Source: Opisthorchis felineus
Taxonomy: Eukaryota > Platyhelminthes > Trematoda > Opisthorchiida > Opisthorchiidae
Length of the DNA stretch: 64,000 nt
NCBI GenBank assembly: GCA_004794785.1
Contig: SJOL01005777.1
Location: 106,164-170,163 of the forward strand
Direction of reading: 5' to 3'
The position numbers and the translations under genes are program-made. The notes below the pieces were generated by a model, which was not told the origin of the DNA, ran no database searches, and was given only the letters and a program-made list of their open reading frames with translations. Below are positions 1-11,540 of the stretch, piece by piece. Numbering within the stretch: the stretch's first letter is position 1; every line of letters begins with the position of its first letter.

Positions 1-144
1 CTTATGAGGACCATTCTTTGTTCGTCAGTGTTCTTCAAGTAATTTGTCGTCAAACAAAAATCACATAGTATTTGACGAACATCTACAGCCATTTAGCACG
101 TGTCATATATATTCTAAATGCACCTCGTTGTTTTTATTATTCAG

Positions 145-3100
145 TTCAACTGTTGTGGTTATTGGAATGGAGACGACTTCAATGCTAACGCAACACAGTT
201 TACTCGACGGGATCGTTACCTTGAGTATGAGTACCCGTGTAAGTCACGGTTGACTTGTAACACTTTTGGCCCGTTCTTGAAAAATGCTGTCTGTTGCATT
301 CGCTGCTATTCAACGCCGTAGAGTTTTCAGTTTCTATCTAAAAGATGCATTTTTAAGAATGCATTTAACAACGTACCGTGTTTCAGGTAGAGAAAAACTC
401 ATTGGGGACGTTTCTGTTTCAAATAAGTGGAACGGTATACCCCGGCTTTCAAATTTTCTGCAAAACACTCAGTAGGTTTTGAACTTGGGAATTTTGGAGC
501 ATAAAATTCACATTCTGGTATTCAAATCATTCACTTGGGTGGCAATTTAACTGCCGATATTTCATGGTCATTTGTGATGACTGAGTATGCTTTGAATTGT
601 GAGGTGTGGAAGTTTATATACGTTCTTTGAATTCGGACCGACATTGGTTATGTTTGATAGTTGGGTTTTTACCTTGTATTACCTGTTGATCGACTGACCT
701 TTCGTATTCACATCCTATAGACATTTACCACTTGCTGCTGTGGCTGGTTATGTCACCCGATCCATCTGTCGTTCTGATCTGTTGGATTTATCTAACTGAG
801 TTGACAATTTCATGTTCATAACGTTCCATAGATTGCACATAGTTCGAAGCGTAGGTTAGGTGAATTAGTTTGGTAATAACGCATTTGGCGGAGAAGAAAC
901 ACATCGCTAAAGTCACCACAGCGCGGATCACTGATAATCCCGGCTAAACTACCAATTTAGTGCTCGAAACAAAAATGTAACGTAAGTGAAAAATCCGACC
1001 GCCAACCTCATGATCAGAATGCACATCACGTTAGCCTGGAACTTCTCAGGTCTCCAAATCTCAACGTTCTCGGATTTTCCTACGCACGCAGCTGCAGCTA
1101 GTGACCGAAAAGTGCAGTGCGGCTTACGAAATCATCGCTCGGCTAATTCCTCCACGTCACGGTGGTGAGCAGAAATGAGGATAAAATTTGTAGTGGCTTG
1201 TTAATCAGGACTTTTGAACCGGACGATATTTTCGGCTTGGTTATTTTCGTTTTAGAGATTAAGTTATAAATACGAAATGATCCCAGTCGGGTCAATACGT
1301 AAGTTCCGCTTTAATCCATATTCCATGACACTGAGGTAGCTACCATGAAACAGTTCTCGTCCCCAGAAGCGAAGTCGTTTAGCTACACTCATAGGGCATT
1401 CATTCTAGGCAGTTAAACGTATTGAACATTTCTGGATTTTCCTAGTTTGGTTAGTACACCAAAATACACTTCTTTGTGGATATGAGACATAAGGTATATT
1501 TTATAAAATGTCCAGCCTACAAGGTCTTTGGGATTTGAACCAGCAATAGTCTAGACACTGAACCACAGCTTATCCGGAAAATTTTGATGCAGAACAGATA
1601 TTTGAAACAGGTTATAAGAAGACGCCTAAGTCAAGAATGAGTAAACACTCAAACGAATTTCATTAGTTTTGAGAAACCCACACTGCACATGCCTCCTAAT
1701 TAGAAGAAAATAGTGCTGGTACCTTGCCTTGAAAACAAATGTTCAGTGTGATCCACTGCCGGCACTTTCAGCCGGTGGTCCACTGTTAAACCCTAGAGAT
1801 GGAATGTGGATAAGAGACTCATCAGTGGGCATTTACTTATTTACTCACCAGTGTGTGCCAAACTGCGTTGATCGCTCAACTTAACGCTTATCCTACAAAT
1901 ATGGCGGATATGAACCACAGCCTGGGAACTAGACTGTGACCAACCGATGCTGTCGCCGCTAACCCGATCGATCCAACGACCTGATCTACCCAGCGAAACA
2001 GTTAGAGAGCTATTTGGAAGTCATGCAATAAAAGGCATCCGAAAACATTCAGGACTGTACAAACTAAATACAGAGGATTCCGAGGCCGATGACGAGAAAA
2101 GAAAATGTATCATGCGCTTCAGCTGAATGGTATTCTTTTGCCGCAGTGCCCGAGAACCAAATACAGGTTGTTATTGCTAACATTCATCTTATTTGAGACA
2201 GACAGAAGGCGACATTTGAAGAAACTTAGAGGTGATTGATTGCACATGGAAAACGACGAGTAAAAAGGACGAGGAATGCAGGAATAAAATAAATGACGTG
2301 CTGTGGGGATTTGAAAAGTTCGGCAATTTATGAACATCAAACCATCCGATTGAAAGAAGTTGATTAGGAATGATAATTCACATAATGGGTGGGCCCTTCA
2401 TCTGAGAATTCGTCACTGAAGACGGCAGTCAACGCCTAACCTCCTAACATGAAATGATGATATTATGCATTTGCCTTGTCTAAGTGCGAGTTTGTCACAT
2501 TATTGTTGCGCCACCCGTGGCATAACTAATAAGTGTTTGACTACCCGTATAGAGTAGCGGATTTGAAACTCCCTGCAGCTTGACCTGGATGGACTTATTT
2601 GGCCAAGTATTGGGGAGCACTGTTTGAGTTTTACCCTTTAAGACAGTTACGCAAGGATATTTAAAATGATTGTTGTCTGCTTGAAAGAACCCATTTTGCG
2701 CGAATCAGGAAACTGGTTTCCAGATTTGTACAGCCTTACACCTGAGATTAGATCGGAAGAATATATGCGGGACGCGGTAATCGAAAACACAGTGTGCAAT
2801 CTCAAAACGTACAAGACTCATTTTGGGTTCCGTTGTAATCCATATTAGCCATTGGCTAATAGCAGTTACCTATTTTTTTCAAGATAAGCAGCTCTAGACT
2901 TACCGTAATAGACAACAGTTTTTTCACACTATAGGAATAAATATGTACATTTACATGTTCTCGCAAGTGTGCCAGGCAGCAACCTGTCTATACTTTTTCC
3001 TACAATCGATGCTTCCATGCAGTATGTTCTAGCCTTGTCTAGGCTTGGGCAACCTGGCAGTGTCTCAGCCCTCGTGCCTCCTTCGGGTGGCATGGCAGTT

Positions 3101-6100
3101 AGGCACCGAAAGGGTGCTACAGCTGAATGATGGTAGTATGCTCTAGATCAAAACCCAAAAAATTGTATGGCTGGAAACTATCCTATTGGACATTTTGGAG
3201 CTCATGTATTGAGAAAGTGGAGACAAGGTTTTTTGGAGTATTTTGGAAAACAGCGATATATTAGACAATATTACCTTAGGTTCTTACAGTTACAAAATGA
3301 TCGGAAAATAGAGACAAATGCACAAAACCTAAGTTTGAAGTACTAGAATGTTCCAGGCATTAGGAGAAGTGCTGTGTCACATCCAATGTGAGTTTTTTCT
3401 CCAGGTCTTACGTTATTTTACTAGAAAATTCACGCGCAAATGCAGAATTTTCCGTATTTTTCCCATTCACAGATATTCGATACCCAATTTCATGCTGTAA
3501 GAAGTACAAAATTGGACAAGATGCTGACAGCTGCCCACAAGTATTCAACAGTACGAACAGCAATGTTAAAATTGGCTGCAAGTCAAAACTTTACGAAACA
3601 ACGGTGCCTCTGGTGAGCACCTTTGCTCTGGGGTCGTTGGGAATTCTTGCATTGGAGGTGAGTCAACTGGGCTGTACACGTAACGACCTTCTCATGAATA
3701 AAAGCGCCTAGCAACTCACACATGCCCACAGGAAGATCTATTCACTATTGGATCACGAGATGTGAGGTTGAAGGACAGTGGTGCCAAATCCCGCCCAAGT
3801 TTATGTTTAAAATATTTCTGATCAGCCACATGCGATTCGGTGAAATTCTGCTACATGTACGTTGCTATAAAGATTCGTATCCATGTCACGCAAGATTCCT
3901 CAAAAATGGGTTGCCTTAATGATTCCATGTTAAGGTTAATCAGGCCAGAACTTCTTACTCAATTCAATTCAATTTACCAGCTGTAGACCGCGCGCTGTAG
4001 GCACGGCTGGCATGCGGTGTACATGACATAACCAGCGTGAGTAATTCATCTATCGCAGGAGGGTTCCTTCCTCCTAGGACCAACTGGCATACCTCAGTAT
4101 TGCCACTCCGATATTCCAAGCAGACCCGACCAAGGCTTTCGAGACACCGGAGATGAAGCACTGATATCTTTCGTATGTCCTCTGCGCAAAGAGGCCACGT
4201 CTCTGATCCATGAAGCAGTACGGATAGCACAGTCTCAGTGTAAACTCTGCCCTTGACGTCAGGCCGGCGCCACAGATGTCGGTGGTTAGCGAACTCTGGC
4301 CTGGATTTCCTAATTCCACAAGTAATCTCATCTCCAGCCAGTCCGCCGGGCCTTACACAACAGTTCAGAAAAACGAATATATCTGCCACTTCGACTGGCC
4401 CGTCTGCAATCGTGAGTTTGGATTAGTAGTAACACTTTACACTTTGCACGTGTGCGGCAGAGTTATTAGGCTATTTGAAATGATTTACATTTTTGAAGGA
4501 TCTGACCCAAGGAGAGCAATATCGTCCACATACTCAGTGTTTTTAACTCGATGTGACCGTTTGTGCTGGACGTTCGTACTGGCCAGAATCAGACGATGAT
4601 CTGCACACAACTGAAGCGGTCGCTACTGATTATCGGCACACTGACCTTCGACTCCTAATCTACCACTGAATTGTGCTTCTTCGGGACTTAGTCGTCAAAA
4701 CTAATCATTTATATTGCCTCCTAAAATTACAATATCCGACCGTCTTGCTATCCGGAGGAGTTGTCGGGAACCTTGGTAAAAAAACCTTCTTTCTCACTCT
4801 CAAAGGTGCAGTCTGTTGGGACGTATGCGGATACACCGACAAACACCGTTTACCGCATCAATTCGTATTGATCTCACTTGAGTCAGACAGTCACACAGCA
4901 CAAATACGACTGTCTACTGGGATTCAGTCCAGTAAGTCTCTTTCAGCCTTGCGGCTGAGATCAACTACTTACTCCGTGGATACCACGAGCCATTGCGTCA
5001 GGATCATCGAATACCCCAAAAGTGCAATGTGGAACATCTGAGCTCGTCCTAAGCAGTTTTAGGTGCATAACCTAAGTGAGGCTTGTATGTCTGTTATGAA
5101 GACAAAACACGCATCGATCGATAAGGAAAGCAAGTTTTCAGCAAGATATGCCGGTTACCTTACGTGACAAAGAGTGCAGATTTTGGAGGATGCAACGTCA
5201 GTCGAATCTTTTGGGGGTTAGTAAGTGATTATTTTGGTTTATTTTTCTGGGCTAAGGTTTGGAAATGGGACAATAACTATGGACTGGCAGATTGGATGAT
5301 CGGACGGAATCGTCCCGTAGGTGGGATTGAGGTGCGGAGGAAGCCTGGCGAGCAGTGACCTGCGAAAGATACTTCCAGGTCGTCCAAACCGAATGAGTTT
5401 TGGTTGAGGTACTCCACCCTGACCCTTGGACTCAAAAGTCTGACGTACAAGACAGTGAGAAAATGTATGGTTTTTTCGAGGACCCTGTCCTCAGCCTGTG
5501 ACTCATACTTCGGAGACCGCGAGGCAGTGCTTTTTGGGGTTTTCGTCGGAGAACATTCTCGGAGCTAATGACTCAATAGTTTGACCCTTTTGAATACAGA
5601 GGACTAGCCCAGCCCGAGGACGCAGGTAGTGAGCGGCACTGGACTTTTGTTTTTAAGATATTTCGAACATATAGAATAATGCACCAGCAGTCGCGTTCAG
5701 CCGTTGGGCGACCGGAGTGTGTGGGTTTTCATGTCAAACTTTTCCAAACGGCCCTTCCTCGGGGGAGGCAGCATCACTGCTTCCATGAATATGGACATGC
5801 TGGTCACATGGGGGAAACGCCCTACTGCATTCACACACATATCGCAGAGGACAGTAGGGCTTTACCACCAGACTGCCTCCTAATACGATTACTTGCAGTA
5901 CGGGGACTCGCTGTTCTTCGTAGGGCTGCTCCCCGTCGGCCTTTCTGGCATGGTTGAACCTATAGGAACTGAGTTTCATACAGTATAGCCAACAGAACCT
6001 TTACAGCACAAAAAACCCGACCATCACCAGAAGGTTACAGTTTTTGGTCAGGAGAGCCTCCTGGTCACCGCTCAACCTCACTCGCAAGCAAAATATACAT

Positions 6101-8025
6101 TGGATTCGTTAAAATCTCAAAATGATCTACAAAGTCCTATCGGCCAGTTTTTTAGTCTGTCAACTGGCCGCGTTTGATAACTGGAAAACCAGGCTGCCTG
6201 CAACTACAACAGGGTCCTATTTACTACGGTCTTTGAGCAAAAAGGTCTTGGTTTCCCCTCTCATCTTACTGAATTGCTCACTATGGTTCTAGGGTGCTAT
6301 GTTTTACAGCGCCAGGGCTGCCGTTTGAAATACATCAGTGCAGCTTGTTGATATCACATTCTGTGGTGGCGGACCTTGACAAGTAGCTTCTCGGCATTCA
6401 CCACCTTTACACTTTTTCAACACAGTGGAAGACTATAAGGAAATGTTGAATCACTATTCATCCAAAGGTAAAAGGCCTTCATTCAACATTCGGGTAGTTT
6501 ATCACATTGATACAGAAAGAGAAGTCGTCAAATTTTCACTTTTTGTGTGAACCCCTTCCTTACTGACTAGTCGTACTTCGTTAGAAACGTTTGACTCCTA
6601 TCAAATGCTCCGCTATCATTTGAATTCGACTTGATTCCTTGTAGACTGATTATAATATTCTCATTAGCTGTCAAAAAACGAAGAACCTTAGGAATATAGA
6701 TAGTGTGAACTTGGGAATAAATATTGTCTTTTTTATCACCAACATGACAAAATGTTATGATATGTCCTTGAGCATAGTTTGCAAAATACTGACAGTTCGG
6801 CTGGTTTTGCATGCAGGATGCTCATCCAGATAGTACTCACCACAAAGGTCAAGTGTAATGTTCAGTTTGATCTTGCGGACTCACATACAACATGGAAATA
6901 GCATTTCGGATAGAAAAATTTAGATACATTGCAGCTCAAGGGCAAGAGGTAAAATTTCAAGAGACTTCAAAATAATAAAATCCCACTGGTTACCGATGCC
7001 CGCAATCACAATCACATTGTGTACTGTACAGATATCAGATTAAGGAATGTACATTTGCAATTTCACCCTGCACTTCTGGTGTAACCTACCTAGCCTGAGG
7101 ATCATGTATTTTGTTTACTATGAACTTTTATTGCCGAGATATTTGACTAAAAGGTCAGGTACTTCGCCTTTGATTGGGGCAATATAACACTCAAGAACTG
7201 ATTAAACGCCAATGAACCTACCGCATTTCGGTGACCGGCAACGCAGTAGTAGCTTGCTCTGCTCCATAGACAGCGCTTACACCTGAACTGATCACCATGG
7301 GTAGTGCATTGTGATAGTGTGGGAAGTGCGTCGAGCTTTGTACCTGAGCTGAGTCCATCCGGATCGGAAAACTGCGAAACGACACGTTAACTAATACACC
7401 TAGTGAAACTTCGTGAATTGTAGTCTCTTTCATGCTTGGTGTACCTCAGATGTTTTCATCTCTTGTGAACGCAGAAGCGACCAAAGGAGACGCGGTTCCT
7501 CTGTGCTCAATCAGAAAAAATCTGCCACTTTGTTGCGAAATCGAAAAGCGTGAACTAGAGCGCTTAGATGAACAAAAAGTATTGACGTAACGGAAACAGC
7601 CTTGTAGTCATTAGTGTATCCTACTTTAAGAACTATAGGCCCACGCACAAATATATTACAATTAAAATAACCAAACGCAGACGTTCTGTAGATACTCATT
7701 TCTACCGCAAACGTATTCAAGGAGTCCACCGCAGAATACCGATATCTACACCCTTTCTGTGAAAAAAATATCTTTTGCAAGCAACATTCCGGTTGCATTG
7801 ATACACCTGTAATGAAACCGACTGTTATTTTGTTCTGTTCTCCGCAATTGCAACGACTAACTAGACAATGTGTCCAAACTGACTTCTGAGTGCAAAAAAT
7901 GCATCAGTAAACCTGGAAGGCATTTTATACTAACACAGGGCTCTTCTTCCATTATTCCCCGTCTATCTTCACAGCTTTTGGTACTATCACTCGCAATGAT
8001 CAACGTCTGCTATGGAAAGAAATGA
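145..8025 (+). CDS. Tetraspanin A, 3' part of gene (last three coding exons)
   Basis: Coding exons are 145-238, 3473-3657 and 7975-8025 (TGA at 8023-8025); the 5' exons lie left of the window. Every junction is GT-AG: acceptor AG at 143-144, donor GTAAGT at 239, acceptor at 3471-3472, donor GTGAGT at 3658, acceptor at 7973-7974. Phases agree (94 nt, 185 nt, then 16 codons plus stop). The 109 visible residues hold the tetraspanin large extracellular loop: the CCG motif in the first exon, then PISCC, DSCPQ and IGCKSK, giving the six-cysteine pattern. TM4 is split over the last two exons (…LGILALE / LLVLSLAMINVCYGKK), followed by a very short cytoplasmic tail ending KK. Possible N-glycosylation sequons are NAT and NST. 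Exon lengths match tetraspanin B exactly. The last intron carries a retrotransposon insertion. AATATAAA at 8172 is a possible poly(A) signal. The family is a membrane scaffold; the specific partner is unknown. Confidence 0.9.
3036..3136 (+). repeat. Dispersed short repeat, copy 1 (SINE-like, hairpin-bearing)
   Basis: About 100 bases match, in reverse orientation, 15738-15837, and the distal half matches 9500-9575. Shared text includes a GGGCAACCT block, an ATGGCAG.TA block and an AGCTGAATGATGG end. A stem GCACC/GGTGC (3103-3107 and 3113-3117) closes a GAAAG loop. Tetraspanin paralog copy B lacks this piece at the equivalent place, so it behaves as an insertion. Confidence 0.55.
3950..6075 (-). 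mobile_element. Decayed non-LTR retrotransposon inserted in the last intron of tetraspanin A
   Basis: Paralog B matches copy A up to about 3945 and again from about 6085, so roughly 2.1 kb is extra in copy A. On the minus strand 4521-4535 reads EYVDD followed by IALLGSDPSKM, the catalytic YxDD box of a non-LTR reverse transcriptase. Downstream on the minus strand, about 4389-4080 encodes a CVRPGGLAGDEI block, an FANHRHLWRRPDVKGRVY block and SVLLHGSETWPLCAEDIRK, the characteristic C-terminal region of RTE/CR1-like elements common in flukes. Frameshifts and stops break the frame. On the minus strand the 3' end finishes in a short tandem tail at 3959-3976 (ATTGA units), as expected for target-primed elements with simple-repeat tails. 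The part from about 4640 to 6075 is only inferred to be element sequence. The clade (RTE or CR1) is not settled. Confidence 0.8.
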
Positions 8026-10998
8026 CGAGTCACAATTCCGCCTCAACTCATGACCCGTTCGCATGTTTTAGCAACATTTTTTATTCGCTTGTGAAAATTT
8101 TGAAACTGAATTATATGGATATAGGTTTGTTTGAATTCCAGAAAGCTTGAAAACTCGCTGGACAGTTGCACAATATAAAGCCAATCTTCAATGTACTATT
8201 TTTACGAACATCGATCTTTCTACTTTCATGCACGAGTGTTCATGGTTGTTCCTGTTCATACGGACTGAAATGTACGCCATACGGGAGGGCAAAAAGTGTG
8301 AATCCAAATAGCGTGACTGTGATTAATTGTGGTAGGTGATAATCGCCCATCTTCACGTCACAAACACCTCAGCATCAACAGGGTTCAAAATGGGTAGATC
8401 AGTTAGTGTTCCAAAACAACACCTCTTAAATATTCTTCGCCAGATGGATATACCGTTCAAGTTCGTGGAATGTCTTGCCCTTACCCTTATAATTCCAGCC
8501 GGATTTGCGGGTAGAACAAATCTCCTTACATCTAGTGCAATTCGTCAGGATTATCCACTCTCTCGATTTATTCTTCAAAGTTGTCGTAGGAAGGTACGCT
8601 CCAAGCGACATCAAAACCGCGTCTAGGAAAAAAGTGATTTCAACAGCATACCGGAAGCGAACCCGTGTTTTGCCTGTTACTTTCACCCTTAGAGTGCAAA
8701 TAGTTATTCAAGACTTTACATCCAATTGTCCTTCTCTGAAGCGCCAGCGTGAAACGTTTGATTTGTTGACCAGTTCTTGGTAGCTGCGTTAGCCGTATTT
8801 TGCCGTAACCAAAAACGTGAATGCGCAAAGACTTAAACCGCGAGAAGCTTTTGTCAGCTTGCCTCAGTTATTTCGTCAAAAATATACTTCGTCGAAAGTA
8901 AAGGGTAGTAAGTGTAACATTGATGATATTGTGAGGTTGGCCCACCAATTCTGGAACCCGAGGTGCCTACAAATGTCTGATCGCAGCAGTCTGGAGAGTA
9001 GCTTAAAATTTTTAGGTTAAGTTGATTGGGAGTCGCGCTTCTTCTATCGAAGAAAGCGCTGTTTTCTATTCCAAGCGACGGTTGGCGAAAGGTTCGCCAG
9101 AGACAAGTCGTGACAAGACAGTGTGGAACGAAATCGGCGGCTGTCAAACTGGATGTTGTGTTGTCTTCGCGCCTTCCTGGATAAGACCCAGATGCGTATG
9201 TTTGCAGGTGGGTGGCCCAAAAGACGTTTGACAACCGATCCTAATGGTTGCCATTTCCCACCGGAAACGCAGAGCTAATTTTCGCTTGCCGTTCTGAGAT
9301 GGAATTTTTTGCATTGAGGTTTACAGAGGACTCTCAGTCAATCCCTTTAATGGCGCCATACCTCAACATTAAGCTCAGATATGTTCATGTTTATCTTATC
9401 CGAAGTCGCAACACCGTTATACGTAATCGTCGTTGATGCGGACTCGGAGCCCCTTCGCACCAAGTTCACATTCATCTCTTATTTTTCCACTGCTTACTAA
9501 GGCTCCTCTTCCTATGGGTATGGCAGCTAAGCACCGGTGTATGCCACTGGTGCTTTAGATTAAACGATGATGGTGAGAACGGCACCACGATGATAACTTA
9601 GAAAAGCTTACCTCTATAAGACGATTTAGGCAATCTAGTACGATATTACTCTTCAAAGTCCCTTTACAAAACAAACTGAGAGGCCTTCTCAGTTAGAGTA
9701 GGCTTACTGGACACTTCCTGGGAGATTTGACTATCAGTTTCTCTTGCAAATAGCTATCAGGCAACTAGGTGCTTCATGACCACACAAAACAAAGGTTGTC
9801 TGTTACTTCGGACAAATCACTGAAAGGACTTTCCTTCCCACTGACGGAAACGTAAACCGAAGAAAAACGAAAACGTTCTCCTAAACAGTATGCGATTCCT
9901 GTGCCACCCAAGCGTGGCCAATAATCGGAAATTCAGCACTTTGCAGAGAGTAGAAATGATGTTGTTAGAGAAGCAGTTAATGAACCACTAGATGTTTCCT
10001 TGGAACACGTTAATGAATCAAATCAGTTTTGATGAGATTTTATGTCCGGAGTTCTAGCACATGATTGTTGGATAATTTATCAGCTTGGTATTGATCTGTT
10101 CGTTGAGCTTGGCAATTGACTTCCAGGTGTTTTGCTACCATTCGAGGAGATATCTTCAGTGCGCACTGAAGACACTAGTAACACACTACTAGAACACTAG
10201 TCGGTACCAATGAAATCGATTGGCGACAGCCGGCTGATAATCAATGCGATTAATTCGCACACAGACTGTATACAGTGACTCTCAGCCTTCAGCCACGACA
10301 TGTTTATGTCGAAGTTCAGATTGAACGGATGTTCTCATCTTAAGGAATGATTATCAGCCTACCTATTCCTTTCATGCGAGTAATCGTACTGCAAGATGTT
10401 TGCATCTCTTCACGGCAACCGTCTTTTCAAATGAAGATTTCATAAATTCACCGATATCTGCCTGCACAGAGTAGATTTTTACTAAATATCATTGTTCACC
10501 CTTGTCAGATCACCCAAGGTGAGTGTTTGTAAAACATGGGCATCCCATCTCTCTAGTGAATGGGCTTGTCAGAAGCAACGAGAGGTTAAAGTGCAAGGGA
10601 CCTATAACTGCCTTTCTTCCAAAAAATGATCAGTGGAAAATGGTTCTGAATCACTGTCGCTATATCTCTTTTTTTCGTATTTAGTGACTGCACCCGTGAT
10701 TCCAGTCTATGCAGTGCGCAGTCGAGAAAGTCAACTGTGCATTGCATTCGGAGACCAGCGCCCACAAGTAACATCGAACCAAACGCTTCTTATCAAGTTC
10801 AAGTTTTTTGCATAATGATCCAGGTTTCAGAAACACCGCTGCACTCATAATTCACTGGCTGCGCGAATCGAGGGCACACGGGAAACTAGGCGTCAAAACA
10901 TGAAATACTAGCATCAACATAGAAAAGGCTAAAATAAAGATCACCAATTTTCGCCAAGTTCTTAGAAAGTGTAATCACAACCACGTTTGCACGCAAAA
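8026..10998. other. Intergenic region between convergent tetraspanins A and A'
   Basis: No gene found. It holds the 3' UTR of A, a block at 8310-8470 well conserved with 52975-53130, a repeat at 9500-9575, a 20-bp palindrome at 10153-10172, and at 10855-10998 a stretch strongly conserved with 57520-57668 that should be the 3' UTR of A'. Open frames here are short and are open in several frames at once. Confidence 0.5.
9500..9575 (+). repeat. Dispersed short repeat, copy 2
   Basis: It matches the distal half of the copy at 3036-3136 (GGCTCCT…GGGTATGGCAGCTAAGCACC…GGTGCT…GATGATGG). The stem GCACC/GGTGC is at 9531-9535 and 9549-9553, extendable by two A-T pairs, with a longer loop than in the other copies. 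It lies in copy A sequence with no obvious counterpart in copy B. Confidence 0.45.
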
Positions 10999-11100
10999 TC
11001 AAAAACATGTATACCCTTTTAGTTCGGCCATGCGGTTGGTGTATGAATCATTCTTGGATGTGCAACAAAGAAGAATTATTGTCGTTATAAATGCCACAAG
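10999..11100 (-). CDS. Tetraspanin A', last coding exon (minus strand)
   Basis: On the minus strand a pyrimidine-rich tract ending CCCCACAG precedes an exon that opens LVAFITTIILLCCTSKNDSY and runs 33 codons to a TGA at 11001-10999. The first 12 or so residues are the second half of a TM4 helix and the rest is a cytoplasmic tail. It is clearly paralogous to 57669-57821 (tetraspanin C), where the penultimate exon is recognisable as tetraspanin. The tail lacks a 17-residue segment present in C. I could not find the upstream exons of A' between 11.1 and 28 kb; they may be too diverged to read by eye, or lost, in which case this is a relic. The gene faces tetraspanin A tail to tail. Confidence 0.7.
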   Translation of the reverse strand, partial: LVAFITTIILLCCTSKNDSYTNRMAELKGYTCF

Positions 11101-11540
11101 CTGTGGGGTAAAAAGGGACATGAAAGCTTGTAAACAATACTGAATAGATTTTGGAGACGTCATTTTCAATGCCACCAGGCATATGGGACGCCGAATTTAA
11201 TCTAGCACTGAGCCAGCAATGGTGCAACTCTTGAAATCAGAAAAAAAAATATCGCAACAACTTGCAAACCGTTGACCTTTATATCATTAAAAGCAATTGC
11301 GTTTCAGTTGATCTGTGCGATTCAACAGTCATGCACCTGCGGACGGTTGACTGTTTAAAAGATGGTCACCAGATTCTTGAAACTCGAGTTGTTTGTACTT
11401 ATTGAAGGGCAAACCCAAAAGGAGCTGTCGGCCTGCAGAACGCAAACATTATGACACAAAGGCTGAATGCGTCGGCAGATGCTGATCACCCAACAGTCGA
11501 CCGTGAATGCCAGTGCATTATTCAACCTGATCAAAAATGA

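Larger units (their letters stand above)
1..11540. repeat. Segmental duplication, left copy (ends of tetraspanins A and A')
   Basis: Exons, introns and intergenic DNA align by eye with 46650-58240 in the same order and orientation. Anchors are 145/46788 (CCG exon), 1515/48260, 3473/50135, 7975/52629 (last exon of the plus-strand genes), 8310-8470/52975-53130, 9870-9950/54410-54480, 10210-10560/56970-57330 and 10850-11100/57515-57821. The offset is near 46.65 kb, drops to about 44.67 kb after the retrotransposon at 3950-6075, and returns after the copy-B-specific segment at 54490-56930. The exact limits need an alignment; the left limit may be outside the window. Confidence 0.85.

Noticed and set aside
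1515..1560. tRNA-like B-box sequence (GGTTCAAATCCC on the minus strand near 1531-1543).
   Set aside because: No cloverleaf can be folded around it: the distance to the possible A box is too short, and the paralogous copy near 48275 has lost the motif.
3101..3135. Hammerhead ribozyme in the dispersed repeat (CGAAA and CTGAATGATGG strings).
   Set aside because: The conserved CUGAUGA core and the paired GAAA are not in the required order; only a simple hairpin is supported.
10685..10769. Plus-strand 85-base exon-like piece present in the left copy only (VTAPVIPVYAVRSRESQ…).
   Set aside because: It is open on both strands, its borders are marginal (AG acceptor, GTAACA donor), and no other exon is in reach.
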